A stretch of DNA of 64,000 nt, taken from Cyprinodon diabolis (taxonomy: Eukaryota > Chordata > Actinopteri > Cyprinodontiformes > Cyprinodontidae). Within the stretch, counting starts at the first letter, position 1, and every line of letters begins with the position of its first letter. The position numbers and the translations under genes were made by a program. The notes beneath the pieces were generated by a model. The model was not told the origin of the DNA, did not search any database, and was given only the letters and a program-made list of their open reading frames with translations. This document shows, in pieces, positions 45,144 to 55,497 of this stretch. The stretch spans positions 1,755,315 through 1,819,314 of the forward strand of contig CM060081.1 of NCBI GenBank assembly GCA_030533445.1, in the 5' to 3' direction.

Positions 45144-45721
45144 CTCTTCACTCCTTCGAGATGCATATTTGATCTTTACGAAGAAGCTTGACGCCTGTTT
45201 AAAGATTCAGAGCCTGCTCAACAACAAGACCTCAGCTCTAAGCTCTTTTTGCACATGAGATCTTAAAGTATTTGCACCAAAATCAAGCTTTGATTCCCAA
45301 TAAATATCAGGTACATTTCAGAACTATGGTTTAGTATTTTGTTCACTGAGCTGGCTTCCTCCCACAGTCCAAAAACATGACTGTTAAAGGAATAGTACAT
45401 CCAAAACATGATTAGCCTTCATTTTCTACTCACCCCCATGCTGAACAACACTCTGGAGTACTTTTTTGATATCTCAAATGCATCTGGAGATCTGGGAGGC
45501 TTCTTGCTGTCTGCTGACATTCAAATAATGGAGGTCTATGGCGCCCGAGGCAGAAAGGTCCATAAAAGTCCACAAAAACGCGTAAATATTCCTCCATACT
45601 GCTCGTCCAATGTATTCCAAGTGTCCTGAGTGGGTAGCGTCCATAATTTACTCGAAACGAAGTCATTTAGAATGTTTTTAGAGCATAAACAGTAGTGTAT
45701 AGGATTTCCTAAAAGCGCGTT

Positions 45722-46013
45722 CACTGCAAAAAAATGAAATCTAGATGAGTAATTTTTTCTTAAAATAAGTACATTTTTCTTGAATTGAGGAGGAAAAAGA
45801 GACATTTTGCCAATGGAACAAGATAATTTACACTTAAAATAAGAAAACACAACTACATTGTCTTATTTTAAGTGCGTATTATCTACTTATCTTATTTTAA
45901 GAGTAAAAATTCTCATTCCATTGGCAAATTATCTCATTTACCTTCTCAAATTAAGGATAAATACACTTAATTTAAGACATTTTTTACTTATTTCTAGATC
46001 GTTTTTGCAGTGT
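45722..46013. mobile_element. hAT-like MITE nested in the TTAA element
   Basis: Ends CACTGCAAAAA and TTTTTGCAGTG are exact inverted repeats. The interior has several CTTATTTTAAG blocks and paired GCCAATGGAA / TTCCATTGGC motifs near the two sides, so it can fold on itself. No clear 8-bp target duplication (AGCGCGTT left, TTCACGAC right). Confidence 0.8.
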
Positions 46014-46016
46014 TCA

Positions 46017-46231
46017 CGACTCTACGGAAACCGCGGCAGGCCAAACCAGATGAAAGTGCGCATTCAGCGTCTGCTCTTGATAATGCAAGCGTAGAAGAAG
46101 AAATGTGCTGTTTACCTGTGCAAAGAAAGAAACAACGAAAGGACTTCAGTGTTGAGGAAGAGCATGAGTTCTTTGCCGAGCTGAATGCGCACTTACATCT
46201 GGTTTGGTCTGCCGCGGTTTCCGTAGAGTCG
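46017..46231. repeat. Long inverted repeat inside the TTAA element
   Basis: Arms 46017-46068 and 46180-46231, 52 bp with two mismatches (begin CGACTCTACGGAAACCGCGG), separated by 111 bp. The 46010-46243 ORF across it is not considered a gene. Confidence 0.88.
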
Positions 46232-46308
46232 AGTAGAAAATGAAGGCTAATCATGTTTTGGATGTACTATTCCTTTAAGGCAATTGGCTTTTCTAAATCC
46301 TCCTTAGG

Positions 46309-46331
46309 TGTGTGTGTGTGTGTGTGTGTGT
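46309..46331. repeat. TG microsatellite
   Basis: A (TG)n run between the SINE 3' part and an inverted tRNA-like block. Confidence 0.9.
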
Positions 46332-46405
46332 GAATCGAACCGCGAATCGAACCCAGAACCTTCATGCTATGGGGTAGCAGCGCTACCTACTGTACTCCAC
46401 TATTA
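46332..46405 (-). mobile_element. tRNA-like SINE head, inverted
   Basis: Minus strand reads GTAGGTAGCGCTGCTACCCC ... AGGTTCTGGGTTCGATTC, with A-box-like and B-box (GGTTCGATTC) segments. It abuts the TG run and the plus-oriented SINE tail, so the two pieces face each other. It is only the tRNA-like part. Confidence 0.6.
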
Positions 46406-46409
46406 AAAG

Positions 46410-46940
46410 TGTAAAAGTACAATTTTTAAAACTATGTAAAGTATAAAAGCAAAAGTACTGCAGAGAAAACTGTTAAGGAGAGAAGCTTAATGCTCTACCT
46501 AAATATACATATTTCTACAATTCTGGATGATGTAAACGGCTTATTCGAACTAAGCCATTATGATGATCTGATGATTAGTTTGGAAGTATTCACTCACCGG
46601 GCAGCAACAGTCAATGTGTCAGAGTACTACAGAGGAAAAGACAATGCAGGACTAAAGATTTGGGTGTTTAAATGTTGAATTGTACACTTCCTCTGAAGCA
46701 TGATTTCCAGGTATTAAAAGGATATTTATGGTTGGTCACAGTTAACTTTGGATTATTGGGTTTTGGTTTCCTAACTCTAGCTTGCTTTCTAATACTTTTT
46801 TTATTTGAAAGGTTTTTTTACTTATTGCGGCCTTAATAACCAAAATAAAAGAGAAAAACAAAAAATTGTTTCTTGTTCACTGAGTGACGTTCAAGTGGGG
46901 AAAACCTGCAGTGTAACCCTGAAAAGAGGGAATCATATTT
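46410..46940. other. Copine intron, no feature seen
   Basis: AT-rich sequence before the 46949-47052 exon. The ORFs at 46490-46678 and 46805-46987 show no domain. Confidence 0.5.
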
Positions 46941-46948
46941 CCTCTTAC

Positions 46949-47052
46949 ACGTCAAAACGAAGGTTTTGTTTCTCCTCAAAGAAGTAGTCCAGAACAAACT
47001 TCCTCACAAAGTCTGGATTCAGCGTGTTTTCAATCACTTCAGTCCGACCGAA
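46949..47052 (-). CDS. cpne9: Copine exon (C2A core)
   Basis: Minus-strand reading [18 protein letters not shown] followed by [17 protein letters not shown], the most recognisable block of the copine C2A domain. The acceptor is CTTGCAG and the donor GTAAGA. The exon starts in phase 0 and ends with two bases of a Val codon that the next exon completes. The frame is intact. Confidence 0.95.
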
Positions 47053-47449
47053 CTGCAAGAGAGATCAGAGAAGAGAAAAAAATCTATAAAATACTGATCA
47101 GTTTCACTGTTGTAACAATGATGTTACACAATTAACTAAATAATTCTTCCCTGTGGAAAAATAACCAGTTTTGAAAGAAAATAATTTCATTCTCTGACTT
47201 ATGGAAAAGAGCCTTTTATCTTTTTGTATCTGTTTGACGTCCGTCTTTTCCATTTTGAGCTGGAGATGTTAGAAAATCGGACTCAGTCATTGTGTGGGTT
47301 ACATGCTGACACAGAAATATAAAATAGGGGGGATCATTAGAATACTTATTCTGAGAGACAGTTTAAGATTCATAAATTTAATAACTGACCAAAATTAGAT
47401 ATTAATGAATATGACTTCTTATAAAATAATAAATGTTCTTCAAAATCAG

Positions 47450-47590
47450 TCACTTGTGGCATACCACAGGGTTTAAATGCTCAGCCAAGTTGCTTCCCAC
47501 TGTTCTGTTGATGCTACTCAGCTATATTTGTCCATAAATACTGATAAATCTACATTTAAAAATTACAGGCATGTTGTTAAGGCATAAAAT
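47450..47590 (+). mobile_element. Very degenerate L2 RT fragment
   Basis: GTCACTTGTGGCATACCACA and CAGCTATATTTGTCCATAAA align with the GVPQGS and YADD regions of the L2 RT, with about 45 codons between them deleted. YADD is changed to VDAT. It is an old relic. Confidence 0.65.
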
Positions 47591-47699
47591 CTGGGTATAG
47601 CGAGCAGGTTCTTAGCTTGCAATGCATACGGCCAAACGTTGGACGGCCCCTACTACAGAGATGACTAAAAATTATGTCATGTTTAAAAGGGTTCTAGGG

Positions 47700-48310
47700 G
47701 AGGAAGTGGCTGGGTGAATTATTTAGGGGCGGTGCGGGGGCTCTGGTTGAGTAGCCTGTGCAGGGCGAGTGGGCCCCGATCCCAGGGGGGCTTTTGCTGG
47801 GGGTGGTCTGGTCCGGGTGCGGGGCCAGGCCCGAAACAGGAACGAGAGATGGGTTAGTGTAGCGGTGTCACCGTTCCACTCCCCCCTATCCGGATTTTAG
47901 GTTCACTTATTGGGTCAACCGATAATCCCGGGACCAACCACCGGTGCCGCCGCGCCCTTGGTGCTGGGATTGTTGGATGTGAGTGTTATGTGCGAATGTG
48001 CATCCCCGTTTTTTTTGTTTTTTTTCTTCTCATCTTTACAGAGACTGTGTGGTGTGAGTGGGGGCACTGGGGTGGGAAGGCGTGATTGAGACTGTGTTTT
48101 TTTTTTTCAGGTTGGGGTCTGAACTTCTCCCTCTCCCAAGCACATCTCAAGTCTCCGCCAAGTGAGGAGCCCATTCCCCCATCCTGCTCTCCCTCCGCTG
48201 GCTGGCGCCTGGGCTTGCTGGTGCACTGGTAGAGCTCAGGGTTTGGGGGTGGATGCCCGGGTGGCTACTGGTCCAATCCTGGCGGATTCTCTGAGGGGCC
48301 CGGCCGATGT
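47700..48310. repeat. GC-rich unclassified repeat
   Basis: A G/C-rich island (GGGGCGGTGCGGGGGCTCTG, GGTGCCGCCGCGCCCTTGGT) in otherwise AT-rich intron, with poly(T) runs at 48009-48024 and 48098-48109. The composition and style suggest part of a mobile element; no ends or ORF recognised. Confidence 0.4.
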
Positions 48311-48659
48311 TTAAAAAATAAACTTTTTAAACATCTTAAACTTTTTAAATATCTAGAATAAACATCCTGAATGTCTAGATATGAATTACAGGTCTCCATA
48401 TTCCTATTGTCACTGGTCCCAAGTTATATTTTGATCAGAAAGAAATGTATTTCAGATGTCATAAATACATATTCAATCAAGTTAACAAATGTCACAAAGA
48501 TCACTTAAAATGTGGAAACATTAATATAAAGTATGTCAAATTTATTGTCAAATTATTTTTTTTTGTTTTTACTTTCTAAAATTCCGTTTAAGCTGCAAAA
48601 ATGTCATTTAGAAAATCTGCTATTACAGTTCAGTCTAGGAATGTGATTTTGGCCATTTG

Positions 48660-48792
48660 AGTGAATGAGTCGATGCAATCAACTGGTTTTCCTTAGATAG
48701 AAAACTTGATGATCTGGTTGAACTGTAAAGTGCCTTGAGATGACTTGTGTTGTGAATTGGCGCTATATAAATAAACTGAATTGAATTGAACT
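48660..48792 (+). mobile_element. L2 3' end
   Basis: Starts GAGTGAATGAGTCGATGCAA and runs through AGTGCCTTGAGATGACTTGT to the AAATAAACTGAATTGAATTG tail. A severely 5'-truncated copy with the 3' end intact. Confidence 0.88.
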
Positions 48793-48799
48793 GTTGCTC

Positions 48800-49440
48800 G
48801 TTGCTGCAGTGTAATTCTATTGTTGTGGGAAAAAGGCAGGGGTAGGTAGCAACATTTTGACCCTAAGCATCACTGAAGTCCTGCAGACAATGGCAAACAG
48901 TTGCTACACCAACGTCGAAGAGGTGACTCACTGTCATACTTATGCTGTTTGTGGCCAATGTCCACAATGCAACAGCCACACGTTTATCCACAGGTAAACA
49001 CAGTGATGTCCATGGTTATGAGGACAAAAAATATATAACTTTAACTTTGTGACAAAGGTTATTTACTCTTACTGTTTTCTAAAATTCATCATATAACTAC
49101 TGGACTAATTAAGAAGATTGTGTTGCTGCATTTATTAACTTTAATATGTTTTTTATGATAATTATTAGTTTAATACCAAGAAGTGATTTTGGTTGATAAT
49201 TTGAACCTTTTTCTATCAATTCTTGCTTTTTGTGGTGTACAAATAATTATCTCCTGGAATATTTGTCAGAATTCTAAATATTTTGCTCCGGCCTTGAAGG
49301 GTGCGGTCTTGTTCCGAAAAGAACTGGTCTGAATTACATTCCTGAAGTTTATTTTCTCTTTATTTGATCATGCAAGTTAAATCAAATACCAATGCAATGA
49401 GTATTTTGACTTCTTAAAAAGATATAGTAATGTATACACT
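48800..49440. other. Copine intron, no feature seen
   Basis: No repeat, exon or RNA gene recognised. Confidence 0.45.
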
Positions 49441-49444
49441 GTGC

Positions 49445-49910
49445 TTAAAGGAGAAGTCCGCTCATATTCAGAATTCAAACTTCTGAAAGTTCTTTAAATC
49501 TGAAATGATTCCATCCTGTTCAATAAATGATCAGTGTTTTTAATTCCGAGTCATTTTCATGTGAATGTGCTTTACTGGAGGCATCCATGTTTGTCAAAGA
49601 ACACTACTGCCACCTACTGGTTAGTGACGTCACGGTGCGGTATCGGCTGTTTGTCACAACGCGCTATTATCCAAGTCATCTTGAAAACATTCTTCTTCCA
49701 AATGTTGGCTACATATTACGGGTTTTTTCTCTGGCCAGAAGTTCGATGGCAAATCCTCCCTCTTCAAGTTGGCGATCCAACGACCAACCCGTCCGTGGAG
49801 GATCAGGAATCAGAAAGGTGGAATAACTCTTTTTTTCACTTTTACCCGATGTATTCCAGCATCCAGCTGCCATGCACGTGGGCATTGTCAGTTTCACTAT
49901 AGCTCTGGTG
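49445..49910 (-). mobile_element. TTAA-type DNA transposon relic with THAP-like sequence
   Basis: TTAAAGGAGAAGTCCGCTCA at 49445 looks like a TTAA-type transposon end. The minus ORF 49709-49897 reads MPTCMAAGCWNTSGKSEKKS followed by TFLIPDPPRTGW, similar to the C-x-x-x-x-C...P.DP...W start of THAP zinc fingers found in Kolobok and P-like transposases. No second end was found, and the key later Cys and His residues are not visible. Confidence 0.4.
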
Positions 49911-50131
49911 AATTAAATTTTTTACTGATTAACGCTAAATTAATTAAATCACTGCAAATGTATTAGTTTTTTTCCTTTTAAATAACTGATTAGTTGGGGT
50001 CTGTTTTTATTTATTAAGAAGAAAATCTTTATCCACTGGATTAAGAAAGTTTGCTTTTTGCCATGCAGCTAAATCTCAAGACAGCACAATCATTACATCT
50101 GATTGAAAGATTCAAAGGAAAGTTAACTTAC

Positions 50132-50178
50132 CTCTCTCCACTCCTTAGTACCAAGAGCTTGAACGTACAATATGACCA
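50132..50178 (-). CDS. cpne9: Copine exon (C2A, first exon in window)
   Basis: On the minus strand this reads (M)VILYVQALGTKEWRE, the early C2A strands that follow the calcium-loop motif SKSDPM in copines. A pyrimidine-rich acceptor ending in CAG precedes it and GTAAGT follows. It starts with two bases (TG) completing a Met codon whose first base must come from an upstream exon not found in the window, and it ends in phase 0. Confidence 0.85.
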
Positions 50179-50420
50179 CTGAAAAGAGAGAGAGAAAAAC
50201 TGCATTATTTTTTTAGCTTATTTTATGATATTAAAATGTTCTTGTAGAAAATCCTTGCAAATCTTACACTGAAGGAATTGATGTTTGCAAGAGGTCTTAC
50301 AACAAAAAGAGCGCTATCCTCATTTCTTATTTATCTTTTAAAAAAAAAACATAACCTCATTTTAGATTAGTCATTTTGATCAAATGTATGCAAAATATGA
50401 TTTATATAAAATATAAATTT

Positions 50421-51307
50421 TGTCATGATTCTTTCTAAGGCTCGGACCCACATGCAATGAAGCCAAACAGAGAGACACAATATGAAAGTTCAACGGGTTT
50501 TATTGAGGTGTAAATAGAGTTCGGTGCAGAATTCCTCCGAACTCTGCTCAGCCGGAAACTGGAAGACGAGGGGAAGACAGACTGTTAGGTTCAGGCTCAG
50601 TGGTAAATTGGAGTTGTCAATTTTGTAGGAGAGGATTTGTTGCCACTCACGTTTCCAGAGAAGAAGAGACACGTAGACTCCAGTCTGTGTGTTGGTCTTC
50701 CAGAGTTTGTCTGATTCGGTGGAGGGCGGAACAGGGTTTACCCAGAACTCGGACGGTGAGGAATGATGCAGACGCTGGTTGCAACTCAGTTTTCCTGTGG
50801 TACTTGAACGGTCGTGGTGAAGATGATTTCCTTACACAGAGAGTGATCTCAGCGTGCTCAAAGGTGGCTGGATCCAGACCTCCTGTTTGGAATCCGTCGC
50901 TCAGTGTAAGACTCAGCTGATCCCACTTGGGAGAAGGCGGTCCGAAAAGGTCCAGTTTGCAGGAAGGCTTCCTGCCGAAAGGCAAAGAACAAACAGTGTT
51001 GAGTCTCAGGGAGAAACAAGCGCTCAGTAAAACTCAATGTGATCTCAGCTTGGCTAGAGGACAAAACTCAAAATGCAAAAACTCAGATTAGACTCAGAAT
51101 AAAACAAGGCTTGACTAGAGTACCCCAAACTGGCAAACATTCTGGCGTCGAAGTAGTGGCAACCAGCAGCTTAAGAGCAGTCCGGTGATGAGGCAATCAC
51201 TTGCAGGTGCGTGAGGGGGCGAACTGGAGCCAGGCGCCTCCTGGTGGTGGAAGGGAGAACACAAAAGACAAGACAAACAGACAAACACAAAAACTGGGAT
51301 CCTGACA
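50421..51307 (-). mobile_element. Gypsy-type solo LTR (family X), copy 1
   Basis: 887 bp, minus orientation: TGTCAGGATCCCAGTTTTTG at 51307 to GAATCATGACA at 50421. It is flanked by AATTT at 50416-50420 and 51308-51312. A minus-strand CTTAAGCTGCTGG box and an AATAAA signal (reverse of TTTATT at about 50500) lie in promoter- and polyA-like positions. No internal coding sequence. Confidence 0.85.
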
Positions 51308-51309
51308 AA

Positions 51310-52690
51310 TTTGAGATCAGTTTTATGATCCAGACACCCTAAAAAATCTTATGTTTGTTTCTAACATTTGAACATATATAATAGTGAAAGTTTATATTTT
51401 CATTGTTAGCCTACAAGGAAAACTGGAAATAGGGCCTGTAAGTATTTTCATAAATCAAAGTTAAAGAATTGATAACACTCATTTAATGCTATTTAGAAAT
51501 ATTTCTTTTGAGGACCTAAATTTTATGTCAGAATAAAAATGGTTAAAAGCAGACAGGAGCATTGAATTAGCTGGATATAACGAGAGCCTCGTTACTCAGT
51601 TAATTAAAGAGGTTTACTCTGTTTAAGCTCAAATATTTTCGGCCTGATCTTCAGGGAGTTACAAACAGGTGCAAATGTGTTTGTACACACAGAACGGTGA
51701 GGGTGGAAAGTGATTTGCATTTGCTACTTTTTTTTCCTTTGTGCATTTATCATTATGCAGATCGTATTTTATTGACTGAACCCCAAAAAAACATGTGTGG
51801 AGGATATGCAGATGTAAGCATTTCCCATGTGCAAATTTGAAATTTTAAAAATTTGAAATAACTGCCTGAACTGGGTTACTTAAGGTGGCTGCATGTTGGA
51901 TTGGCTCTGCTAGCATGACTGATATTCTTTTTCAGGAGAACTTTAGTTCCTCCGTTTGTGGATCAGTTTTTAATTTCTTTAGTTTTTGCCTCTAGTGTTA
52001 AACGCTGTGAAACTGGAAATATTGTTACTGATATTTTTTTCAATTTTTTGGACACGTTATGATATGTAATCATAACAACCACATGAAGTTGAATTTTATA
52101 CCTGGAAGCAACTCACTAACATTTCAAAACTGAAGTAATAATTCAACTACTTAAAGTACCAGCCACGTTGAAAAGAAGGTGCAGGAGATGCAGAGCAGGA
52201 GCAAGGAGAGGAGAGAGGAACAGGAAATTTAAACCATCTCTTCCATCTTCATGGGCAAAATTAGATTGTTAGGAAAAAAAGAAGAACTCCAAGCCCTAGG
52301 AAGGACCCATCCAGAATACCAGCAATGACCCTTTATGGGTTTTTACCGAAAGGTGGCTGCAGGATCACATCTCAGACTCCAGCGTCTCTCTGCCAGGTTT
52401 TTTGACCAAATGAGCAGAGATATAAAGAAGACAGGGAAACTCAATGGATGTGTGTTGACAGTTCTTGTCAGTTTGTGTCATGCAGGACACGTTACTGTGA
52501 AAATGTGTAAAATATTGAACTGTTGGCACTTGCTTTTCATCTATATTATTTGCCCAGAGAGCTTGCTTCTTTTGGAGCTGGAGTTGAAGATGCCATCATG
52601 CACCTGCTTCAGCAAACCCACTGTCATTTGGAAAAGCAGACAGACACTGCAAATCTATGAAAGGATCTTTGTCACCAAATCCAGAGGACT
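51310..52690. other. Copine upstream intron, no clear feature
   Basis: Unique-looking AT-rich sequence. The 52335-52730 ORF has no recognised domain except at its end, where a LINE scrap begins. Confidence 0.4.
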
Positions 52691-52790
52691 CCGGTGGAGG
52701 CATCAATTCCCTGGATCAAAGGCTACCTGACAAACAGACCACAGTTTGTTCTCACTGACTGAAAAACCCGTTTAAACCCAGGAACAATCG
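52690..52790 (+). mobile_element. LINE reverse-transcriptase scrap
   Basis: Decodes to PWIKGYLTNRPQFVLTD, like the WI.SYL..RPQFV segment before the GVPQG motif in fish LINE reverse transcriptases. No more of the enzyme is recognisable. Confidence 0.5.
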
Positions 52791-53412
52791 GTTTTTAGGG
52801 GTAGTGGGAATGGCTCACTGACCTATGTCGGCCCATATCAAATGACTCAGCATGGGACTCGGGTTAAAATCAAACATCTCCGGTCTGATCGCCTTACAGT
52901 AGGAACATCATACCCAGGTTGACCCTCTAATTACGTGATACTATTGAGCACAGTGGTTGGATGTCAACAGACAACGCAAGTCCCTTCTGATCTAACAAAC
53001 CAAAACAGCTCTGCTTACATTGGATAAATAAAGCACACTGACTACACACTGGCTTCCTTCCATGTTGCTCTCCATTGTTTACTTTCCTGATTTCTGTCAC
53101 GCTGGTGTTATCATCAATGCTAACCCACCGAGATGGTGTTAACAGACACGCAGCAGTAAGGGGGCAGAGGCCACGCAGCTGCCAATGAGAGGTTAGACCA
53201 ACTTTTTATGGCAGTGGGAAAGGAATCAAATGCCGACTGTTAGCGGGTAGTACCCTAAGTGAGCCTGAAAGCATTTAAGTTTAAGAAACTTATTCAACTG
53301 TTGCCATCTTCTTTAGGCTCTTTGAATGTGATTCTGACAAAATAAATGCATGGAAACATTTTTACTGTAACCTCTAACAGGCAACAACAGCAGGAGCTAA
53401 ATCTATGAATCT

Positions 53413-53945
53413 GACTGTACATTGTATGATATTTTCAACCATTGTACTCAGCCACAGCTCAAAATGTATAACGCAACCCGCAGAGTTTAAAAGTTCCCAA
53501 CTCATGATGTTCTTCTACTGTATGGCCCAACGCTCTGATGTGATCTACCTGCTCACACTTCCCATCCAGAAACCACAAGCTTGACTCAGCACCGAGAGAT
53601 GGCGCTCGTCGGACTCGTCAATCTGGAAGAGGAAGAGGAATTTCCTTGTTTTCACATGTGCAGTGAGGGAAATTCTTGTAAAATCGTAGACGCTTGTAAT
53701 AGTTTCAGCAGCAGGATTTGCTCACCAAAACCTCACAATGGCCGACTGAATTTCAAAAATGTTTGATTTTCTCTTAAACCTTTCAATTCCTGATCGGGAG
53801 GTGGTCGTAAGAAGCTAATAATTGCTCGTTACATGACGCAGGACGCACAATAAGGCTGAAACTCAGCCTCATCAAAACAACTATGACATGACTTAAGAAT
53901 TGTCCCAAAAAGGGCAAAAACTCCTCCTGGGTACACCTGGCCTTA
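53413..53945. mobile_element. TIR repeat family, copy 3
   Basis: About 530 bp, same orientation as copies 1 and 2. Left end TGTACATTGTATGATATTTT; right end GTACACCTGGCCTTA. It shares the ATGATGTTCTTCTACTGTAT, GATGTGATCTACCTGCTCAC and GGGAGGTGGTCGT blocks with copy 2. Non-coding. Confidence 0.62.
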
Positions 53946-54179
53946 GCAGTAGCAGAGCGTGTGTGTGTCAGAGCAGAAGGTATGAGGTCCATGAATTTGT
54001 GCAAGAGCAGAAGCTTAAGCAGAACAGCATGAGAGAGGCTGAAGTTCCCTTTCAAACCAGATTGTTGAACGAGAATGTGCAAATAGTAAAGTAACAGCAA
54101 CAAGCACTTTGACTGAAGCAGAGAGCTGGTTCCTTCAGTCAGACACACCTCCAAATGTCCAGCAAACAAGCATATTGCA

Positions 54180-55025
54180 GTGTTGGCCTGAAAAGAAAGC
54201 GTTTCTCCAGATGTTAACGCTTAGGGCTAAAGCAATTAAAGTGTTCTAGTTTAAAAGAAGAGTGATTGGTAATTATATATTTAAAAAACCTTGGAATAAT
54301 GGGTTAAAAATATGAAATGTTCTTAATCTTTCTACTGCCAGCTTGAGGTCAGACAAGGATCAAAACATTGATTCATCCAGTGAGACACCAGATTGAGGGT
54401 TACCCTGATCACCATCACAAAGCAGGTCCTGATGAGAGAAGGACAAGGGTTTGTTCCTCCGTTTTCTCTTTCCTTTTCCTTGGTGAGCTTAAGTGGAAGC
54501 TAATTTAAAGGAGATCTCTGTGTTTCAGCCTTGAAGCTTTCTCTCTCCAGTTCTTTTCCTCAGAAGAGATCACTCTGGACAAACTCTTTAAATAACACTT
54601 CATAATGTTTATGTATTAAATAACCAGGAGACATGACAGCAGAACAGAAAAATATAATCTTACTCAGATTAGAGAAGTTGCTTAGTTACAGAAGGCAGCC
54701 CCACATCACCAGGCTCACATCTCTTGAAGTTGCCCCGAATCACAGTTAAAGAAGCATTTAATACAACTCCAGTCTACCACATCATCACATCATTACATCA
54801 TCATATCATAGACGTTTGCAGATAAGGAGATATCCATGGCTCCAGCTTCATCAAAATATTACAGTGTCCCAGTTAAAACACAGAGAACTCATTGTTTACA
54901 ATCATCCACTCTGGCTGTGACCCCATTTCATTCCCAAATCTCTGTTATGTACATAATGAAGATGATAACTGTGTATCCTGACAGAAGAACCGTCCTAATT
55001 AGATAAACTGGATGGGAAAACATTG
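54180..55025. other. Intron, no feature seen
   Basis: No repeat family or exon recognised. Confidence 0.45.
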
Positions 55026-55030
55026 GTTTT

Positions 55031-55497
55031 TGTTAGAAATATTTTATTTATACTCCGTTTGTGTTTCATGGGTTGTGTACTAATGAACTATTATGATGTA
55101 TAATGTGTAAATCATCGTTTATTAACTCTTGCTAAAGATCGTTCCAGATAAAGGTCATGCAACGGTCGGGTTGTGAAAGAGGCCTGAACATGTGTTCTTG
55201 GAACAATTCAATTCTAAAACAACCACATGCTTTGTTTTAACATATGTGCTGAGGTTTAAAGTAAGATCATTTTGTTTCCCTTTCCCTTTAGTTAAACCTC
55301 AGCTTGTGTAATTAGGGACATCCCCTGACTTCAATAAATAGCGAGGAGAAAGCTGAAGAACGGCAGAGTGGGTTGGAGATTTGTAAGCTCCGCAGTCTCT
55401 TCCTACTCTCCTCGCGAGTAAAACTAAATTAATTGTGTCTGTGCCTTCTTTCTTTCCCTGTATGTATGTATGATGTTTTAGGTGCTTAGACCTGACA
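55031..55497 (+). mobile_element. Solo LTR with 5-bp target duplication
   Basis: 467 bp from TGTTAGAAATATTTTATTTA to CTTAGACCTGACA, with TG...CA ends, flanked by GTTTT at 55026-55030 and 55498-55502. AATAAATAGCGAGG at about 55335 could serve as TATA or polyA element. It has the look of a retroviral-type LTR; no internal genes are present, so the family cannot be stated. Confidence 0.72.

Larger units (their letters stand above)
45388..46274. mobile_element. TTAA-flanked (Kolobok-like) non-autonomous element
   Basis: 887 bp with about 43-bp inverted ends starting AGGAATAGTACATCCAAAAC and flanked by TTAA (45384-45387 and 46275-46278). The terminal sequence resembles the abundant TTAA-type elements of zebrafish (GGGATAGTTCACCC...TCATTTACTCACCC). 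The interior holds a long inverted repeat and a hAT-like MITE. No transposase. Confidence 0.82.
45345..46310 (+). mobile_element. SINE-like retroposon, split by a TTAA element
   Basis: Left half 45345-45387 (GGCTTCCTCCCACAGTCCAA AAACATGACTGTTAA) and right half 46279-46310 (GGCAATTGGCTTTTCTAAAT then CCTTAGG) join into a known fish retroposon 3' region when the TTAA element is removed. A TG run follows at 46309-46331. Confidence 0.7.
103..50178 (-). other. cpne9: Copine gene body (11 internal exons; best match CPNE9)
   Basis: Copines are soluble calcium-dependent phospholipid-binding proteins with two C2 domains and a C-terminal vWA-like domain; they move to membranes when calcium rises. Read on the minus strand, exons at 50132-50178, 46949-47052, 38864-38903, 36301-36377, 27435-27498, 26350-26453, 25951-26055, 8339-8380, 6299-6374, 3992-4045 and 103-164 join in consistent phase and total 775 nt. 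The conceptual product runs from the first strand of C2A, through the linker (SGIPGKKCG) and C2B ([25 protein letters not shown]), to FVDYIRGG just before the vWA domain. The first exon(s) and all vWA exons lie outside the window. CPNE9 is preferred, from remembered family features: no extra residues between ERTL and GIPGKKCG, plus TVKVDVYDWD, YEVLNP and VDSEHTFVDYI. CPNE5 and CPNE8 remain possible. The family call is firm; the paralogue call is moderate. Confidence 0.9.

Noticed and set aside
46010..46243. 77-codon ORF as a small gene
   Set aside because: It runs through both arms of an inverted repeat inside a non-autonomous transposon, and has no domain.
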